64,000 nucleotides of DNA from positions 62,001 through 126,000 of the forward strand of contig CBHWDO010000009.1 of assembly GCA_966112615.1 (NCBI GenBank), written 5' to 3'. The notes under the pieces are model-generated. The model saw only the letters and a program-made list of their open reading frames with translations, had not been told where the DNA came from and ran no database searches. Source of the DNA: Flavitalea sp966112615 (GTDB lineage Bacteria > Bacteroidota > Bacteroidia > Chitinophagales > Chitinophagaceae). Below are positions 17,352-25,692 of this stretch, in pieces; position 1 is the first letter of the stretch; the number at the start of each line of letters is the position of its first letter. The translations under genes were made by a program, and so were the position numbers.

Positions 17352-18437
17352 TTAAACCAGTTCTGCATAAGCAAGGGGAGCCATTCCGAATTGTTGTCTG
17401 AAACATTTTGTAAAATAAGAGGGACTATTGAAGCCACAGCTAAAGCAAACTTCAGCAATATTGTTCTTGCCTTTTATAAGCAGATCTCTTGCTTTATTCA
17501 ATCGGTAAATCCTCAGTAATTCGTTTGGTGAAATACCGGTAAGAGATGTTATTTTTCTATAGAATTGCGATTGACTCATGGCGAGCGAGGATGCAAAATC
17601 ATCCTGCTGAAGTTCTGTATCCGCATACTTCTTATCCAGTAAGTCAAAGAAATTATTCAACAACTTTTCATCCTGAATCGTAAGAACCAACATTTCAGGT
17701 TCAGATAAATGAAGAAGGTTTTTTGATATCAGTTCCTTGAATTTGGAAGAAGTAATTATTCTTTCATTCCTGTTGATGATCAGCATTCGTTCCAGCAATT
17801 GGATTGTTTCGCCAAACAATGTATTGTTATCTGTTACGGGTTCTCCGGCATGAATAGAGATCTTAACCAGTCCTTTTTCTTTAAGATCATTATTGATAGA
17901 CCTTGCTGCTTCCAGCGCTTGCTCTGCAGTAATAAAGGAACCTAAAATATGGCGATGATCCGGCATGATCTCCCGGCCATTATGTTTTTTTATTGCCACT
18001 TTAATAATATCAAGATATTGATTTATTAAGTGAAGCGCTTCAGTATTTCCCATCTCATGCTGAAGTATGGCAGTATCAGGAAGCATCACTGACATGATCA
18101 TGCGGTAAGAAGAATCATCCAGCATCAGCAAACCCGATTCTGTATATTTTCCGCTCTCAGGATCCGTGATCCTTCCAAGAAACGATTCAACAAGATTGGG
18201 TTCAACCTCAATGATTTTATGAGGAACCAGTCCATGCGAACGATTATGTAGTTCATATACTGATTCCATTGAAGGTGCATCAATTAAGCAGAATACATGT
18301 CCCCTCACATCGTCGATCCAATAGGTAAGGCATTTACAGTCGTGATCTTTTTCAAGATAAACATCGCGGCTATGAGCTTCAGCCACGTCTTTAGGATTAA
18401 CACCCGGAACAATATGAAGGTCCATGTAAATAGGCAT
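17352..18437 (-). CDS. AraC-family regulator with N-terminal DUF4242 and central cyclase-like domains
   Basis: A 361-residue protein in three parts. Residues 1-75 resemble DUF4242 (MPIYMDLHIVPGVNPKDVAE, CKCLTYWIDDVRGHVFCLID, HGLVPHKIIEVE). Residues about 105-240 resemble a class III nucleotide-cyclase fold without its catalytic motifs (HILGSFITAEQALEAARSIN, LVKISIHAGEPV, LFGETIQLLERM, ERIITSSKFKEL). Residues about 258-361 are an AraC helix-turn-helix (DDFASSLAMSQSQFYRKITS, IAEVCFSCGFNSPSYFTKCF). The DUF4242 part probably senses a ligand, perhaps a metal. The linked secreted DUF4242 gene downstream is a plausible target. Confidence 0.8.
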   Translation of the reverse strand: MPIYMDLHIVPGVNPKDVAEAHSRDVYLEKDHDCKCLTYWIDDVRGHVFCLIDAPSMESVYELHNRSHGLVPHKIIEVEPNLVESFLGRITDPESGKYTESGLLMLDDSSYRMIMSVMLPDTAILQHEMGNTEALHLINQYLDIIKVAIKKHNGREIMPDHRHILGSFITAEQALEAARSINNDLKEKGLVKISIHAGEPVTDNNTLFGETIQLLERMLIINRNERIITSSKFKELISKNLLHLSEPEMLVLTIQDEKLLNNFFDLLDKKYADTELQQDDFASSLAMSQSQFYRKITSLTGISPNELLRIYRLNKARDLLIKGKNNIAEVCFSCGFNSPSYFTKCFRQQFGMAPLAYAELV

Positions 18438-18494
18438 GCATCACACTTTCATATTAAGATAATAAAAATGTAAAATGAAAATTGAAAAAGATTT

Positions 18495-18848
18495 TTACTC
18501 GCCTGATAATTCCTGTTTTGATTTCTTAGGAAGCTTGGATACAACCAGGTCATAAGATTTTTTGATCCATTCCATCATCAGCTTATCTGAAACCTTACCA
18601 GAAGTTGCTACTGAATTCCAGTGGGTTTTGTTCATATGATATCCTGGTGTAACCTCGTTATATTGTTCTCTCAAAAGAATGGCTTCTTCAGGATCACATT
18701 TGACATTGATGAAATCAAATTTCTCAATATTCATCAGGCAGAACATTTTATCCTTCACATAAAACACCAGTGTATCCGGTCCAAAAGGCGTTCTTTCTTC
18801 CACACCTTTAAGAGAGAGGCAGAATTCCCTAAGGGTTTCGATGTTCAT
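18495..18848 (-). CDS. MmcQ/YjbR family protein
   Basis: A 117-residue small alpha/beta protein with the YjbR pattern: FCLSLKGVEERTPFGPDTLV, FYVKDKMFCLMNIE, INVKCDPEEAILLREQY, GYHMNKTHWNSV, and an MEWIKKSYDLVVSKLPKK helix at the end. These are cytoplasmic CyaY-like-fold proteins sometimes called DNA-binding; the real function is not established. It lies downstream of the DUF2911 gene on the same strand, with a terminator hairpin between them. Confidence 0.88.
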   Translation of the reverse strand: MNIETLREFCLSLKGVEERTPFGPDTLVFYVKDKMFCLMNIEKFDFINVKCDPEEAILLREQYNEVTPGYHMNKTHWNSVATSGKVSDKLMMEWIKKSYDLVVSKLPKKSKQELSGE

Positions 18849-18872
18849 GAATTAAATGTAAAATTTAAAATG

Positions 18873-18897
18873 AAAAAAATGCACCCGAAGGTGCATT
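18873..18897 (-). terminator. Terminator downstream of the DUF2911 gene
   Basis: ATGCACC-CGAA-GGTGCAT forms a 7-bp stem with a tetraloop. On the minus strand it is followed by a run of seven T. Together with the adjoining GTAAAATTTAAAATG sequence it resembles the hairpin modules at 2106-2161 and 46309-46360. Confidence 0.75.
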
Positions 18898-18908
18898 GTA
18901 TTAATCAA

Positions 18909-18932
18909 GTCTCCATGTCTTCATGTCTTCCC
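18909..18932 (-). repeat. 8-bp word repeat, three units (GTCTCCAT/GTCTTCAT/GTCTTCCC)
   Basis: Same octamer family as at 2209-2245. It lies in the 3' region of the leftward DUF2911 gene and is purine-rich in that gene's sense. A GC-rich stretch with TTCAGCCC and GTCAGCCGGG follows up to the stop codon. Confidence 0.7.
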
Positions 18933-18966
18933 TTCAGCCCAGCTCCTTCGTCGCTGGTCAGCCGGG

Positions 18967-19458
18967 TCACTTAACCCCCACCTTAACCCCTGTCTCCTCC
19001 CACGCGATCGTCAAATTATTCGATCCATCAAAACTCATGGTAAGCTTTTCAGTCATCGGAACTTTCATGGTTGGAACTTTTACCTGCAGAACATCTTTAT
19101 CCTTGATCTTATCATAACTGAAAGAGCCCCACTGCTTCAGTTCGCTGTTTAAAATGATGGTCCATTCTTTTTCACCAGGAATAGTGAATAATGAATATGT
19201 ACCTGCTTTTACTGGTTTTCCGCCGAAAGTCATATCCTTATCAAAGGTGATCTCTGTTGCTTCATTAGCACCGGTTCTCCAAACCTGTCCATATGGCACA
19301 AGCTTTCCAAAGACTACCCTGTCGCGCTTTGATGGTTGTCCATAAGAAACCTTTACGCCCTTTCCTTCAGCTGTAATTCTTGGACTCTTTGGAGCCTGTG
19401 CTGTACAACTTGTAACAACAGCAAATAAGATAGTTGCGAATAGCATGATCTTTTTCAT
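18967..19458 (-). CDS. DUF2911 family lipoprotein
   Basis: A 163-residue protein with a signal peptide and lipobox-like VVTSC. The mature part carries the DUF2911 hallmarks: GVKVSYGQPSKRDRVVFGK, LVPYGQVWRTGANEATEI, PVKAGTYSLFTIPGEKEW, TIILNSELKQWGSFSYD. The family is common in Bacteroidota and has no settled function. It is second in a possible operon after the SRPBCC gene (32 bp gap). Confidence 0.9.
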   Translation of the reverse strand: MKKIMLFATILFAVVTSCTAQAPKSPRITAEGKGVKVSYGQPSKRDRVVFGKLVPYGQVWRTGANEATEITFDKDMTFGGKPVKAGTYSLFTIPGEKEWTIILNSELKQWGSFSYDKIKDKDVLQVKVPTMKVPMTEKLTMSFDGSNNLTIAWEETGVKVGVK

Positions 19459-19490
19459 AAAATCAATTTTGAAGATAATTTAAGCAATAA

Positions 19491-19982
19491 CTATCGTAAC
19501 TCGGCTTTTGTTTTCAGTACATGGAGTGATTGATCCATCAATGGTCCATATTGCTTATCAAATACAATACTTGAAATCTTTTCCCATGGATACCATTTCA
19601 ATTTAATATCGAAATACCACTGCACAACTTCCACTCCGGGTTGTGCATGGATAATGTTGAAACCGCTCATGATCTCCTTTCCTTTATTGTTCCAGGAAGT
19701 CACAATGCTATCAGGAGTTGAAGGCATATTTCTGATAGAAAAATTTCCGGAGATGATTTCATCAGCAGTAAATTTATCAACCTTCACTACACTATCAGAA
19801 ACAAAAGCATTCCATTGAGGCCATGTACTAAGATCCTGCAGATAGGGTCTAATTTTTTCCGGGGTTGCATTAATATTAACAGCCCTGCTTATTCGTATCT
19901 TATCAGGAATAAAAACTGTGATGGCCATCACCAGTGCAAACAGCAACAGGAATGAAATGGCAGCAAGCTTGATATATTTCAT
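19491..19982 (-). CDS. SRPBCC (START-like/polyketide cyclase) membrane-anchored protein
   Basis: A 163-residue protein with an N-terminal TM or signal-anchor segment (residues 7-25, AISFLLLFALVMAITVF), then a START-like domain: RAVNINATPEKIRPYLQDLS, TWPQWNAFV, a central DSIVTSWNNKGKEIMSGFN strand pair, VEVVQWYFDIKLKWYPWEKI and a final helix (PLMDQSLHVLKTKAE). The family binds hydrophobic ligands in a cavity; the ligand here is unknown. It lies 6 bp after sppA and is probably co-transcribed with it. Confidence 0.8.
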   Translation of the reverse strand: MKYIKLAAISFLLLFALVMAITVFIPDKIRISRAVNINATPEKIRPYLQDLSTWPQWNAFVSDSVVKVDKFTADEIISGNFSIRNMPSTPDSIVTSWNNKGKEIMSGFNIIHAQPGVEVVQWYFDIKLKWYPWEKISSIVFDKQYGPLMDQSLHVLKTKAELR

Positions 19983-19988
19983 ATTGGA

Positions 19989-21743
19989 TTATTGGATAGT
20001 AATATCAAAAGGTATCCTGGCCTGTGTCACATTCATCATTTTCATTACCCTTGAAACAGTCTGATAATATTTAAAACCCTGCATGCCCACCTGTTCACGG
20101 ATAACTTCTTCTTTCATCTCTTCTTTATAACCACCGAATATCTTTTGCAACAATGATTGTGGTTCCGGATATTCTCTTAATTTATAAGTATTAACCTTTG
20201 CCATTTTTGCAGCAGTATTGATGGCATCCTGCAAACCTCCGATCCGGTCGACCAAACCTATCTTCAACGCTACATTTCCACTCCATACTCTTCCCTGTGC
20301 GATAGAATCTACCTGGGCCACCGACATTTTTCTTCCTGTTGCTACCCTACCAAGAAAATCATGATAGATAGAATCAACCGATTCCTGGATATATCTTTTC
20401 TGCATCTCCGACAATGGTTTTGTAACCGTCATCGCATCTGCTGGTTCTGCTGTTTTCACACCGTCGAAGGTCATTCCTAACTTATCATTGAAGAATCCCT
20501 GCATATTAGGTATCAATGTAAATACTCCGATTGAGCCTGTAATGGTATTGGGTTGTGCAAAAATGGAATCAGCGTGGCAGGATAGATAGTAGGCACCAGA
20601 TGCGGCATAATCACCGAAAGAAACAACCAGTGGTTTTTCTTTTTTTGCAAGCATCAATTCTCTTAATATGTTCTCACTCGCCAGTGAACTTCCTCCTCCT
20701 GAATTAATACGAAGAACAATTGCCTTGATCTTATCGTCCATGCGGAGTTTGCGGATCATATTGACATAACTTTCAGAACCAATTTGTCCATCCTGACCTC
20801 TTCCATCAATGATATCTCCGCTTGCATACAGTACTGCAATGCGATCTCTTCCTTTTTGTTCAAAATCAACAGCTGCAGCATATTTGTCTGCATTCACAAA
20901 ATTGATCTTATCGTATTTACCGATCTTAAGCTGCTTCTTTATTTCATCCTTCACCTGGTCGTCGTACATCAAACCATCCACCAGCCTGTATTTCAAGGCA
21001 TCTGAAGCAAACCTGATCATTTGCTGATCAGCATATTGATGCAGGGTTGCTGAATCTATATTTCTTTGTTTTGATGTTTGAAGTAAGAAGTGAGCATATA
21101 AATTATTCAACAATTCAGTTGATTGTAACCTGTTCGGTTCCGTCATTTCTGTGGCACGAAATGGTTCAGTAGCACTTTTGAATTTTCCTGCATAGAATAC
21201 CTGTGGCTGGATCTCCAGTTTATCGAGGGTTCCTTTCAAAAACACAAGTTGCATGGCAAACCCTTTCCAGTCTACCCCTCCCTTTGGATTACAAAAGATC
21301 TTGGTAGCAACATTGGCTACATGGTAGGCGCCCTGCGGGATCACTTCACCATAAGCGTAAATAAATTTGCCCCCTTCTTTGAAATTGAGCAATGCATTTC
21401 TGATATCTTCTGAAGCCGCGAATCCATTTGCATTCCCATCGGCCTTGATATAGATCCCTTTGACCGCAGAATCATTTTTTGCATGATGAATGATGCGAAC
21501 CAGGTCGTATAAGGATGGTTTATCAAAATTTTCTGGATTGGTTAATTGAGTCAGACCGGATTCATCTGGCACCTCAGAAAATCCTTCACTAAGGTCGATA
21601 AGCAATACAGCCTTCGAGCCTACTGTTGCAGGTTCTTTTGACGTTAATCCTGAAGCAGCACCTACCAAAAAGAAGAATACCAGGATGGAAAAAACCACCA
21701 GGGCTAGCAGGGAAGCAAAGAAAATCTTGAAAAAATTACGCAT
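19989..21743 (-). CDS. sppA: Signal peptide peptidase SppA, 67K type
   Basis: A 584-residue membrane serine protease with one N-terminal TM (residues 8-30), a duplicated ClpP-like fold, a catalytic lysine in YAGKFKSATEPF in the first half and a catalytic serine in YAASGAYYLSCHAD in the second half. RINSGGGSSLASENILREL precedes the second site. The length fits the 67-kDa form. It degrades cleaved signal peptides in the inner membrane. It starts 13 bp after the MFS gene and is followed 6 bp later by the SRPBCC gene. Confidence 0.94.
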   Translation of the reverse strand: MRNFFKIFFASLLALVVFSILVFFFLVGAASGLTSKEPATVGSKAVLLIDLSEGFSEVPDESGLTQLTNPENFDKPSLYDLVRIIHHAKNDSAVKGIYIKADGNANGFAASEDIRNALLNFKEGGKFIYAYGEVIPQGAYHVANVATKIFCNPKGGVDWKGFAMQLVFLKGTLDKLEIQPQVFYAGKFKSATEPFRATEMTEPNRLQSTELLNNLYAHFLLQTSKQRNIDSATLHQYADQQMIRFASDALKYRLVDGLMYDDQVKDEIKKQLKIGKYDKINFVNADKYAAAVDFEQKGRDRIAVLYASGDIIDGRGQDGQIGSESYVNMIRKLRMDDKIKAIVLRINSGGGSSLASENILRELMLAKKEKPLVVSFGDYAASGAYYLSCHADSIFAQPNTITGSIGVFTLIPNMQGFFNDKLGMTFDGVKTAEPADAMTVTKPLSEMQKRYIQESVDSIYHDFLGRVATGRKMSVAQVDSIAQGRVWSGNVALKIGLVDRIGGLQDAINTAAKMAKVNTYKLREYPEPQSLLQKIFGGYKEEMKEEVIREQVGMQGFKYYQTVSRVMKMMNVTQARIPFDITIQ

Positions 21744-21756
21744 AGCTACTATTGAA

Positions 21757-22995
21757 TCAATAATTCAGTTTTCTGAGGGCCGGAGCCTTAAACCATGTAA
21801 ATATCACTACAAGGAGGGTCATGGAACCGCCAAAAATGACGGACGGTACAACTCCCAGCAGCCTTGCAGCCACCCCGCTTTCCAGCTGGCCGAGTTCATT
21901 CGACGACATGATAAACATACTGCTCACCGAATTGACTCTTCCTCTCATTTCATCGGGTGTCTTTAATTGAAGGATCGTTCCACGGATCACCACGCTGATC
22001 CCATCCAGGATTCCTCCAATCATCAAAGCGATGAAAGATAGCCAGAAAATCTTTGAGAAGCCAAATGTTATGATACAAAGACCGAACCCTGCCACTACAA
22101 ACAATAATATCTTCCCCTGGTTCTTTCGAAGTGGAAATAATGCAAGTGTGGCGATAATGAGGATGGAACCGATATCATTGGCGGCATTGAGCCAGCCAAA
22201 TCCAATGGCGCTCAAATGCAGGATTTCTCTTGCAAATACCGGAACAAGCGCAACAGCCCCGCCAAAGAAAACAGAGAACAGGTCGAGGCTCATGGCACCC
22301 AGTAATTCCTTGGTTTTAAAAACATAGCGCAGACCTTCCTTCATACTTTCCCAGGTCTTTTTTTCGCCGGTTTGTGGCAATGGCGGTTTACTGCTGATCT
22401 TCATCAAAATAAAAAATGAAGCGACCAGGCTAATGGAAATGGCTACCAGGGTTCCCGAGATCCCTGCATAGGCGATAAGAAATCCGGCTCCGGCATGACC
22501 GGTTACTGCGGCTGCCAGGTAGGTTCCGGAATTCAGCGTTATGGCATTGGGCAGCAGTTCCCTTGGAACGATGAAAGCTACCATAGAATTGAAGGTTGGA
22601 CCTGAAAAAGCGCGGATGGCACCGGTACAAAATATCACGAAATAGATACCGCCAATGACAGCGCCTTTTCCCAATGTATTAAAATAATATCCGGAAGAAA
22701 TAATGGTAAGCATGATGGCGCATACTGCGTACAGCGCGGTGGTGATGCGGATCATGGTTCTTTTATTACTGAGATCGATAACATGACCTGCATAAAGTGC
22801 CAGGCTTACTGCAGGAATTACTTCGGTCAATCCAATAAAACCCAGGGCCAGCGGGTCCTTGGTAAGATCATAGATCCACCATCCAACCAATGTTCCGATC
22901 ATGCGCAAACCAAGTATAAACAGAAATCTTCCCGAAAGATAAACCGAGAATTCGCGGATCTTCATTGAGGCAAAAGGCGATACTTTGGTACCCAT
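21757..22995 (-). CDS. MFS transporter (EntS-like, MFS_3)
   Basis: A 412-residue protein with about 12 hydrophobic segments. Family features: FSVYLSGRFLFILGLRMIGT in TM1, YAGHVIDLSNKRTMIRITT (the MFS loop 2-3 motif), SGPTFNSMVAFIVPRELLPN and LKTPDEMRGRVNSVSSMFI. This is the group of effector/enterobactin exporters; the substrate is unknown. It lies in a close leftward run with the deoxynucleoside kinase (18 bp upstream) and sppA (13 bp downstream). Confidence 0.87.
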   Translation of the reverse strand: MGTKVSPFASMKIREFSVYLSGRFLFILGLRMIGTLVGWWIYDLTKDPLALGFIGLTEVIPAVSLALYAGHVIDLSNKRTMIRITTALYAVCAIMLTIISSGYYFNTLGKGAVIGGIYFVIFCTGAIRAFSGPTFNSMVAFIVPRELLPNAITLNSGTYLAAAVTGHAGAGFLIAYAGISGTLVAISISLVASFFILMKISSKPPLPQTGEKKTWESMKEGLRYVFKTKELLGAMSLDLFSVFFGGAVALVPVFAREILHLSAIGFGWLNAANDIGSILIIATLALFPLRKNQGKILLFVVAGFGLCIITFGFSKIFWLSFIALMIGGILDGISVVIRGTILQLKTPDEMRGRVNSVSSMFIMSSNELGQLESGVAARLLGVVPSVIFGGSMTLLVVIFTWFKAPALRKLNY

Positions 22996-23013
22996 GAGCG
23001 ATTTTATTTATTA

Positions 23014-23646
23014 CTATGGCAGGCTCAGGAAATGCTGACCTTCATCGTATTCTTTATCCAGTGCATCCATGATCACTTTTACATGATCATCATTGGTAAG
23101 AAAATCTGCATTGGAAGCGTCCACGATCAGGGTCTTCAGGTTATGTTGTTTGATATAATGAGTATAGGTTTCCTGTATGCTGAAAAGATAATCATCCGGA
23201 ATAGACATTTCGTAAGGACGATTTCTTTTCCGGATATTGGATTGAAGTCTTGATACCGGCGCATGTAAATAGATCAGCAATTCAGGTTGAACCAGTTGCT
23301 GGTGAATGATCTCAAATAATTTTTGATACAGCCTGTATTCTTCTTCCGGGAGATTTACTTTGGCGAACAGGAGACATTTTGTAAAAAGATAATCGGAGAT
23401 GGTAAGCGACTGGAACATATCTTTTGTATGCACCAGTTCTTTCAACTGCTTATATCTTTCCGCCATGAAGAACAATTCCACCGGGAATGCGTATTGACGG
23501 GGATTTTCGTAGAATTTTGCCAGGAAAGGGTTATCTGCAAATTCTTCAAGCACCAATCGCGCATTATACTTCTCTGCCAGGATATTTGCCAATGTAGTTT
23601 TACCAGCTCCAATGTTCCCTTCTATTGTGATAAAATTGTACTTCAT
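23014..23646 (-). CDS. Deoxynucleoside kinase
   Basis: A 210-residue cytoplasmic kinase. The P-loop is at the N-terminus (ITIEGNIGAGKTTLANILAE), then EEFADNPFLAKFYENPRQYA, the DRS-like region ISDYLFTKCLLFAKVNL, LIYLHAPVSRLQSNIRKRNR (lid) and LIVDASNADFLTND. This matches the dNK/deoxyadenosine-deoxyguanosine kinase family of nucleoside salvage. It is often next to folK in Bacteroidota, and folK is the gene directly upstream here (63 bp). Confidence 0.92.
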   Translation of the reverse strand: MKYNFITIEGNIGAGKTTLANILAEKYNARLVLEEFADNPFLAKFYENPRQYAFPVELFFMAERYKQLKELVHTKDMFQSLTISDYLFTKCLLFAKVNLPEEEYRLYQKLFEIIHQQLVQPELLIYLHAPVSRLQSNIRKRNRPYEMSIPDDYLFSIQETYTHYIKQHNLKTLIVDASNADFLTNDDHVKVIMDALDKEYDEGQHFLSLP

Positions 23647-23709
23647 GTTCTGCCTGCAAAAGAAACAAGAAAATAGACATCAAAAAATTTTCCTTGCAGG
23701 TAGAAACAC

Positions 23710-24192
23710 TTACTGCTGAAGTTTTACTTCCAGAGAGTCAGTGCAATCCAGGAGTAGCTGGTGAATGGTCTGGTTGAAAACCGGGTGAATGAGGGTAGGT
23801 GCTATTTCATTAAGTGGTTCCAATACAAATCTTCTTTCAGAAATGCGCGGATGTGGAATGGTGAGATGTGGTTCGTCTAGGATAAGGTCGTCGTAAAACA
23901 GGATATCAATATCGATGATCCTTGGGCCATATTTTTCTTCGCGGACACGGCCAAGTTCCAGTTCAATGCCCAGGATGGATTGCATCAGCTTGTGAGGTTG
24001 CAGCGAAGTTTTTAATTTAATGACCTGGTTCAGGAAGTCGGGCTGATCAGTTTTACCCCAGGCGGCTGTCCTGTAAATCTTTGACTTCTGAAGGATTACC
24101 CCAACCTTTTCTTCCAGGATCTCGTTAGCCCTTTGAAGCGTAGTAAGCGGATTTCCCAGGTTTGCCCCAAGGAGGAGAAAGGTGGTGTGCAT
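23710..24192 (-). CDS. folK: 2-amino-4-hydroxy-6-hydroxymethyldihydropteridine diphosphokinase
   Basis: A 160-residue enzyme of folate synthesis. Start chosen at MHTTFLLLGANLGNPLTTLQ, where the first conserved strand begins; the frame is open 15 codons further up but would overlap the divergent gene's leader. Seen: KIYRTAAWGKTDQPDFLNQV (substrate loop), LGIELELGRVREEKYGPRII, IDIDILFYDDLILDEPHLTI and PHPRISERRFVLEPLNEIAP, all diagnostic of HPPK. It lies upstream of the deoxynucleoside kinase. Confidence 0.96.
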   Translation of the reverse strand: MHTTFLLLGANLGNPLTTLQRANEILEEKVGVILQKSKIYRTAAWGKTDQPDFLNQVIKLKTSLQPHKLMQSILGIELELGRVREEKYGPRIIDIDILFYDDLILDEPHLTIPHPRISERRFVLEPLNEIAPTLIHPVFNQTIHQLLLDCTDSLEVKLQQ

Positions 24193-24243
24193 GGGGCGAA
24201 GATAAGGAATCAGAAAGGCCCAAATATTGCTACCCAACTAACC

Positions 24244-25083
24244 ATGTGGCAGGCATCACCCATATTCGCAATTGTAATCCTGGTAGAGATCCTGATCTCC
24301 AATTATCAGGAGCGGAAAGTGTATACCTGGAAAGAAACCATCACAAATTTTTACCTCTCCTTATTAAATGGCGGACTCGACCTGGCCATTAGAAGCGGTT
24401 ATTTCCTGGTGATGGTCTATTGTTTCAATCATCGCTTCTTTGATATTGAAAGAGGTTTTTGGTATTGGGCCGGCCTGGTAGTAGGTCTTGATCTCCTTTT
24501 TTACCTGCTGCACCGGATGGAGCATTATACCCGTTTGTTTTGGGCAGTACATGTTACCCATCATTCGTCTGAAAAAATGAATTTTACAGTGGCTTTCCGG
24601 GCATCCGTTTTTCAGCCGCTGTATCGTTTCATGTTTTTTATTCCCCTGGTATTTCTTGGATTTAAACCAATTGATATCCTTTTTGTGTATTCACTAACCA
24701 TGTTCTGGACCCTGTTTGTTCATACAGAATTCATCGGCAAACTCGGCTGGATGGAATATATATTCGTAACACCCTCCCATCACCGGGTACATCATGCTTC
24801 CAATGAAAAATACCTGGATAAGAATATGGGACAGCTTTTTATAATTTGGGACAGGCTATTTGGAACTTTCCAGGAAGAATTACCTGCAGAAGAGTACGAA
24901 CCGATCAGATACGGACTTACTAAACCACTGGAAAGCCGCGGTCCGATCAATATAATTTTTCATGAATGGAAAGAAATTGGCCGGGATCTGTCGCGAAGCG
25001 ATCTGGATTTGAAAGATAAGATCAATGTACTGGTAAAGCCTCCGGGATGGAAGCCGGGCAGAAGGGCTGAAAGGAGGGTGTAG
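24244..25083 (+). CDS. Sterol desaturase/fatty acid hydroxylase-family membrane protein
   Basis: A 279-residue protein starting MWQASPIFAIVILVEILISN. Several TM segments and the histidine clusters of the di-iron hydroxylase family are present: HRMEH, HVTHHSS, HTEF and HRVHHASN. The frame is open 37 codons further up through the folK start region, but those residues are charged and not family-like. The last residues (GWKPGRRAERRV) are encoded by a GC-rich intergenic-type repeat, suggesting that the 3' end has grown into the module. Substrate unknown. A second, separate family member is at 36736-37527. Confidence 0.88.
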   Translation: MWQASPIFAIVILVEILISNYQERKVYTWKETITNFYLSLLNGGLDLAIRSGYFLVMVYCFNHRFFDIERGFWYWAGLVVGLDLLFYLLHRMEHYTRLFWAVHVTHHSSEKMNFTVAFRASVFQPLYRFMFFIPLVFLGFKPIDILFVYSLTMFWTLFVHTEFIGKLGWMEYIFVTPSHHRVHHASNEKYLDKNMGQLFIIWDRLFGTFQEELPAEEYEPIRYGLTKPLESRGPINIIFHEWKEIGRDLSRSDLDLKDKINVLVKPPGWKPGRRAERRV

Positions 25084-25128
25084 CACCCGGCGTTCAGCCC
25101 GACCTACGGCCGTTCTGACCGGAGCTCA
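25055..25128. repeat. GC-rich inverted module at a convergent junction
   Basis: GGGCTGAA (left) pairs with TTCAGCCC (right) around GGGTGTAGCACCC, which is itself a small hairpin. CGTTCAGCCCG and CGTTCTGACCGG follow. Related words occur at 2181-2208, 18930-18966 and 39600-39690. It overlaps the ends of both convergent genes (hydroxylase and Cys-cluster protein) and probably acts as their shared terminator. Confidence 0.6.
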
Positions 25129-25591
25129 ACTTCTCCAGCACATAATAAACTGCAGGGCAAAAAGTACTATTCTTGAGTGTCAACTGTGGCCTTTTAAATA
25201 AAACATCCTCATCAGTATAGGGAAACCGGGCACAGTCCGAAGGCCTGTCTTCATAAATACTGCAGTAATTATCCGATCCCAGGAATGGGCAGGGGGTGGT
25301 CTTGACCACATAATCTCCTTCCTCATCCAACTTGAGATAGGTATCGATAAACTCACTTTCTCTCATACGTAAAACCCTGGAGATCCGCTTGATATCCGGA
25401 GTTTTAAATCTTGGGGAGTATCCTTTGCAGCAATTGCCGCATTGAAGGCAATCAACATGTTCAAAAGCTTTCTCGTGGAGATCAGGCAACTGCTTCAGTA
25501 CCTTATTCTTATCCACACGCGCCAGCAATTGCTTGTACTGCTTCTGATGTTCGGCCGATTTTTTCTGCCAGTTTTTAAGGATCTCGCTCAT
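25094..25591 (-). CDS. YkgJ-family zinc/iron-chelating cysteine-cluster protein
   Basis: A 165-residue cytoplasmic protein. Cys cluster: CLQCGNCCKGYSPRFKTPDI near residue 48, TTPCPFLGSDNYCSIYEDRP near 98-118, CARFPYTD and a later FCPAVYYVLEKL. This is the CxxCxxCC...C pattern of the UPF0153/YkgJ family. The exact role is unknown; metal binding is the family assumption. The C-terminal SSGQNGRRSG is encoded in the GC-rich repeat module at the convergent junction. Confidence 0.88.
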   Translation of the reverse strand: MSEILKNWQKKSAEHQKQYKQLLARVDKNKVLKQLPDLHEKAFEHVDCLQCGNCCKGYSPRFKTPDIKRISRVLRMRESEFIDTYLKLDEEGDYVVKTTPCPFLGSDNYCSIYEDRPSDCARFPYTDEDVLFKRPQLTLKNSTFCPAVYYVLEKLSSGQNGRRSG

Positions 25592-25650
25592 GAGTGCGCA
25601 AAGGTATGCCCAAGTTTGAGGATTTTGATAAAAGGTACCCTGTTTAACAC

Positions 25651-25658
25651 TAACTTTG
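25651..25658 (+). promoter_or_regulatory. Bacteroidota-type -7 element (TAACTTTG) upstream of gcvP
   Basis: TAACTTTG fits TAnnTTTG and lies 34 bp before the gcvP ATG. A TTTTG at 25623-25627 is a possible -33 element, though the spacer (23 bp) is a little long. No glycine riboswitch is recognisable in the leader. Confidence 0.5.
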
Positions 25659-25692
25659 CCCCACTTTTTAAAAGGTCAACCTCGTTATCATT

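Noticed and set aside
25592..25692. Glycine riboswitch upstream of gcvP
   Set aside because: The 100-bp leader lacks the conserved paired aptamer elements, and the likely transcription start leaves only about 30 nt of leader.
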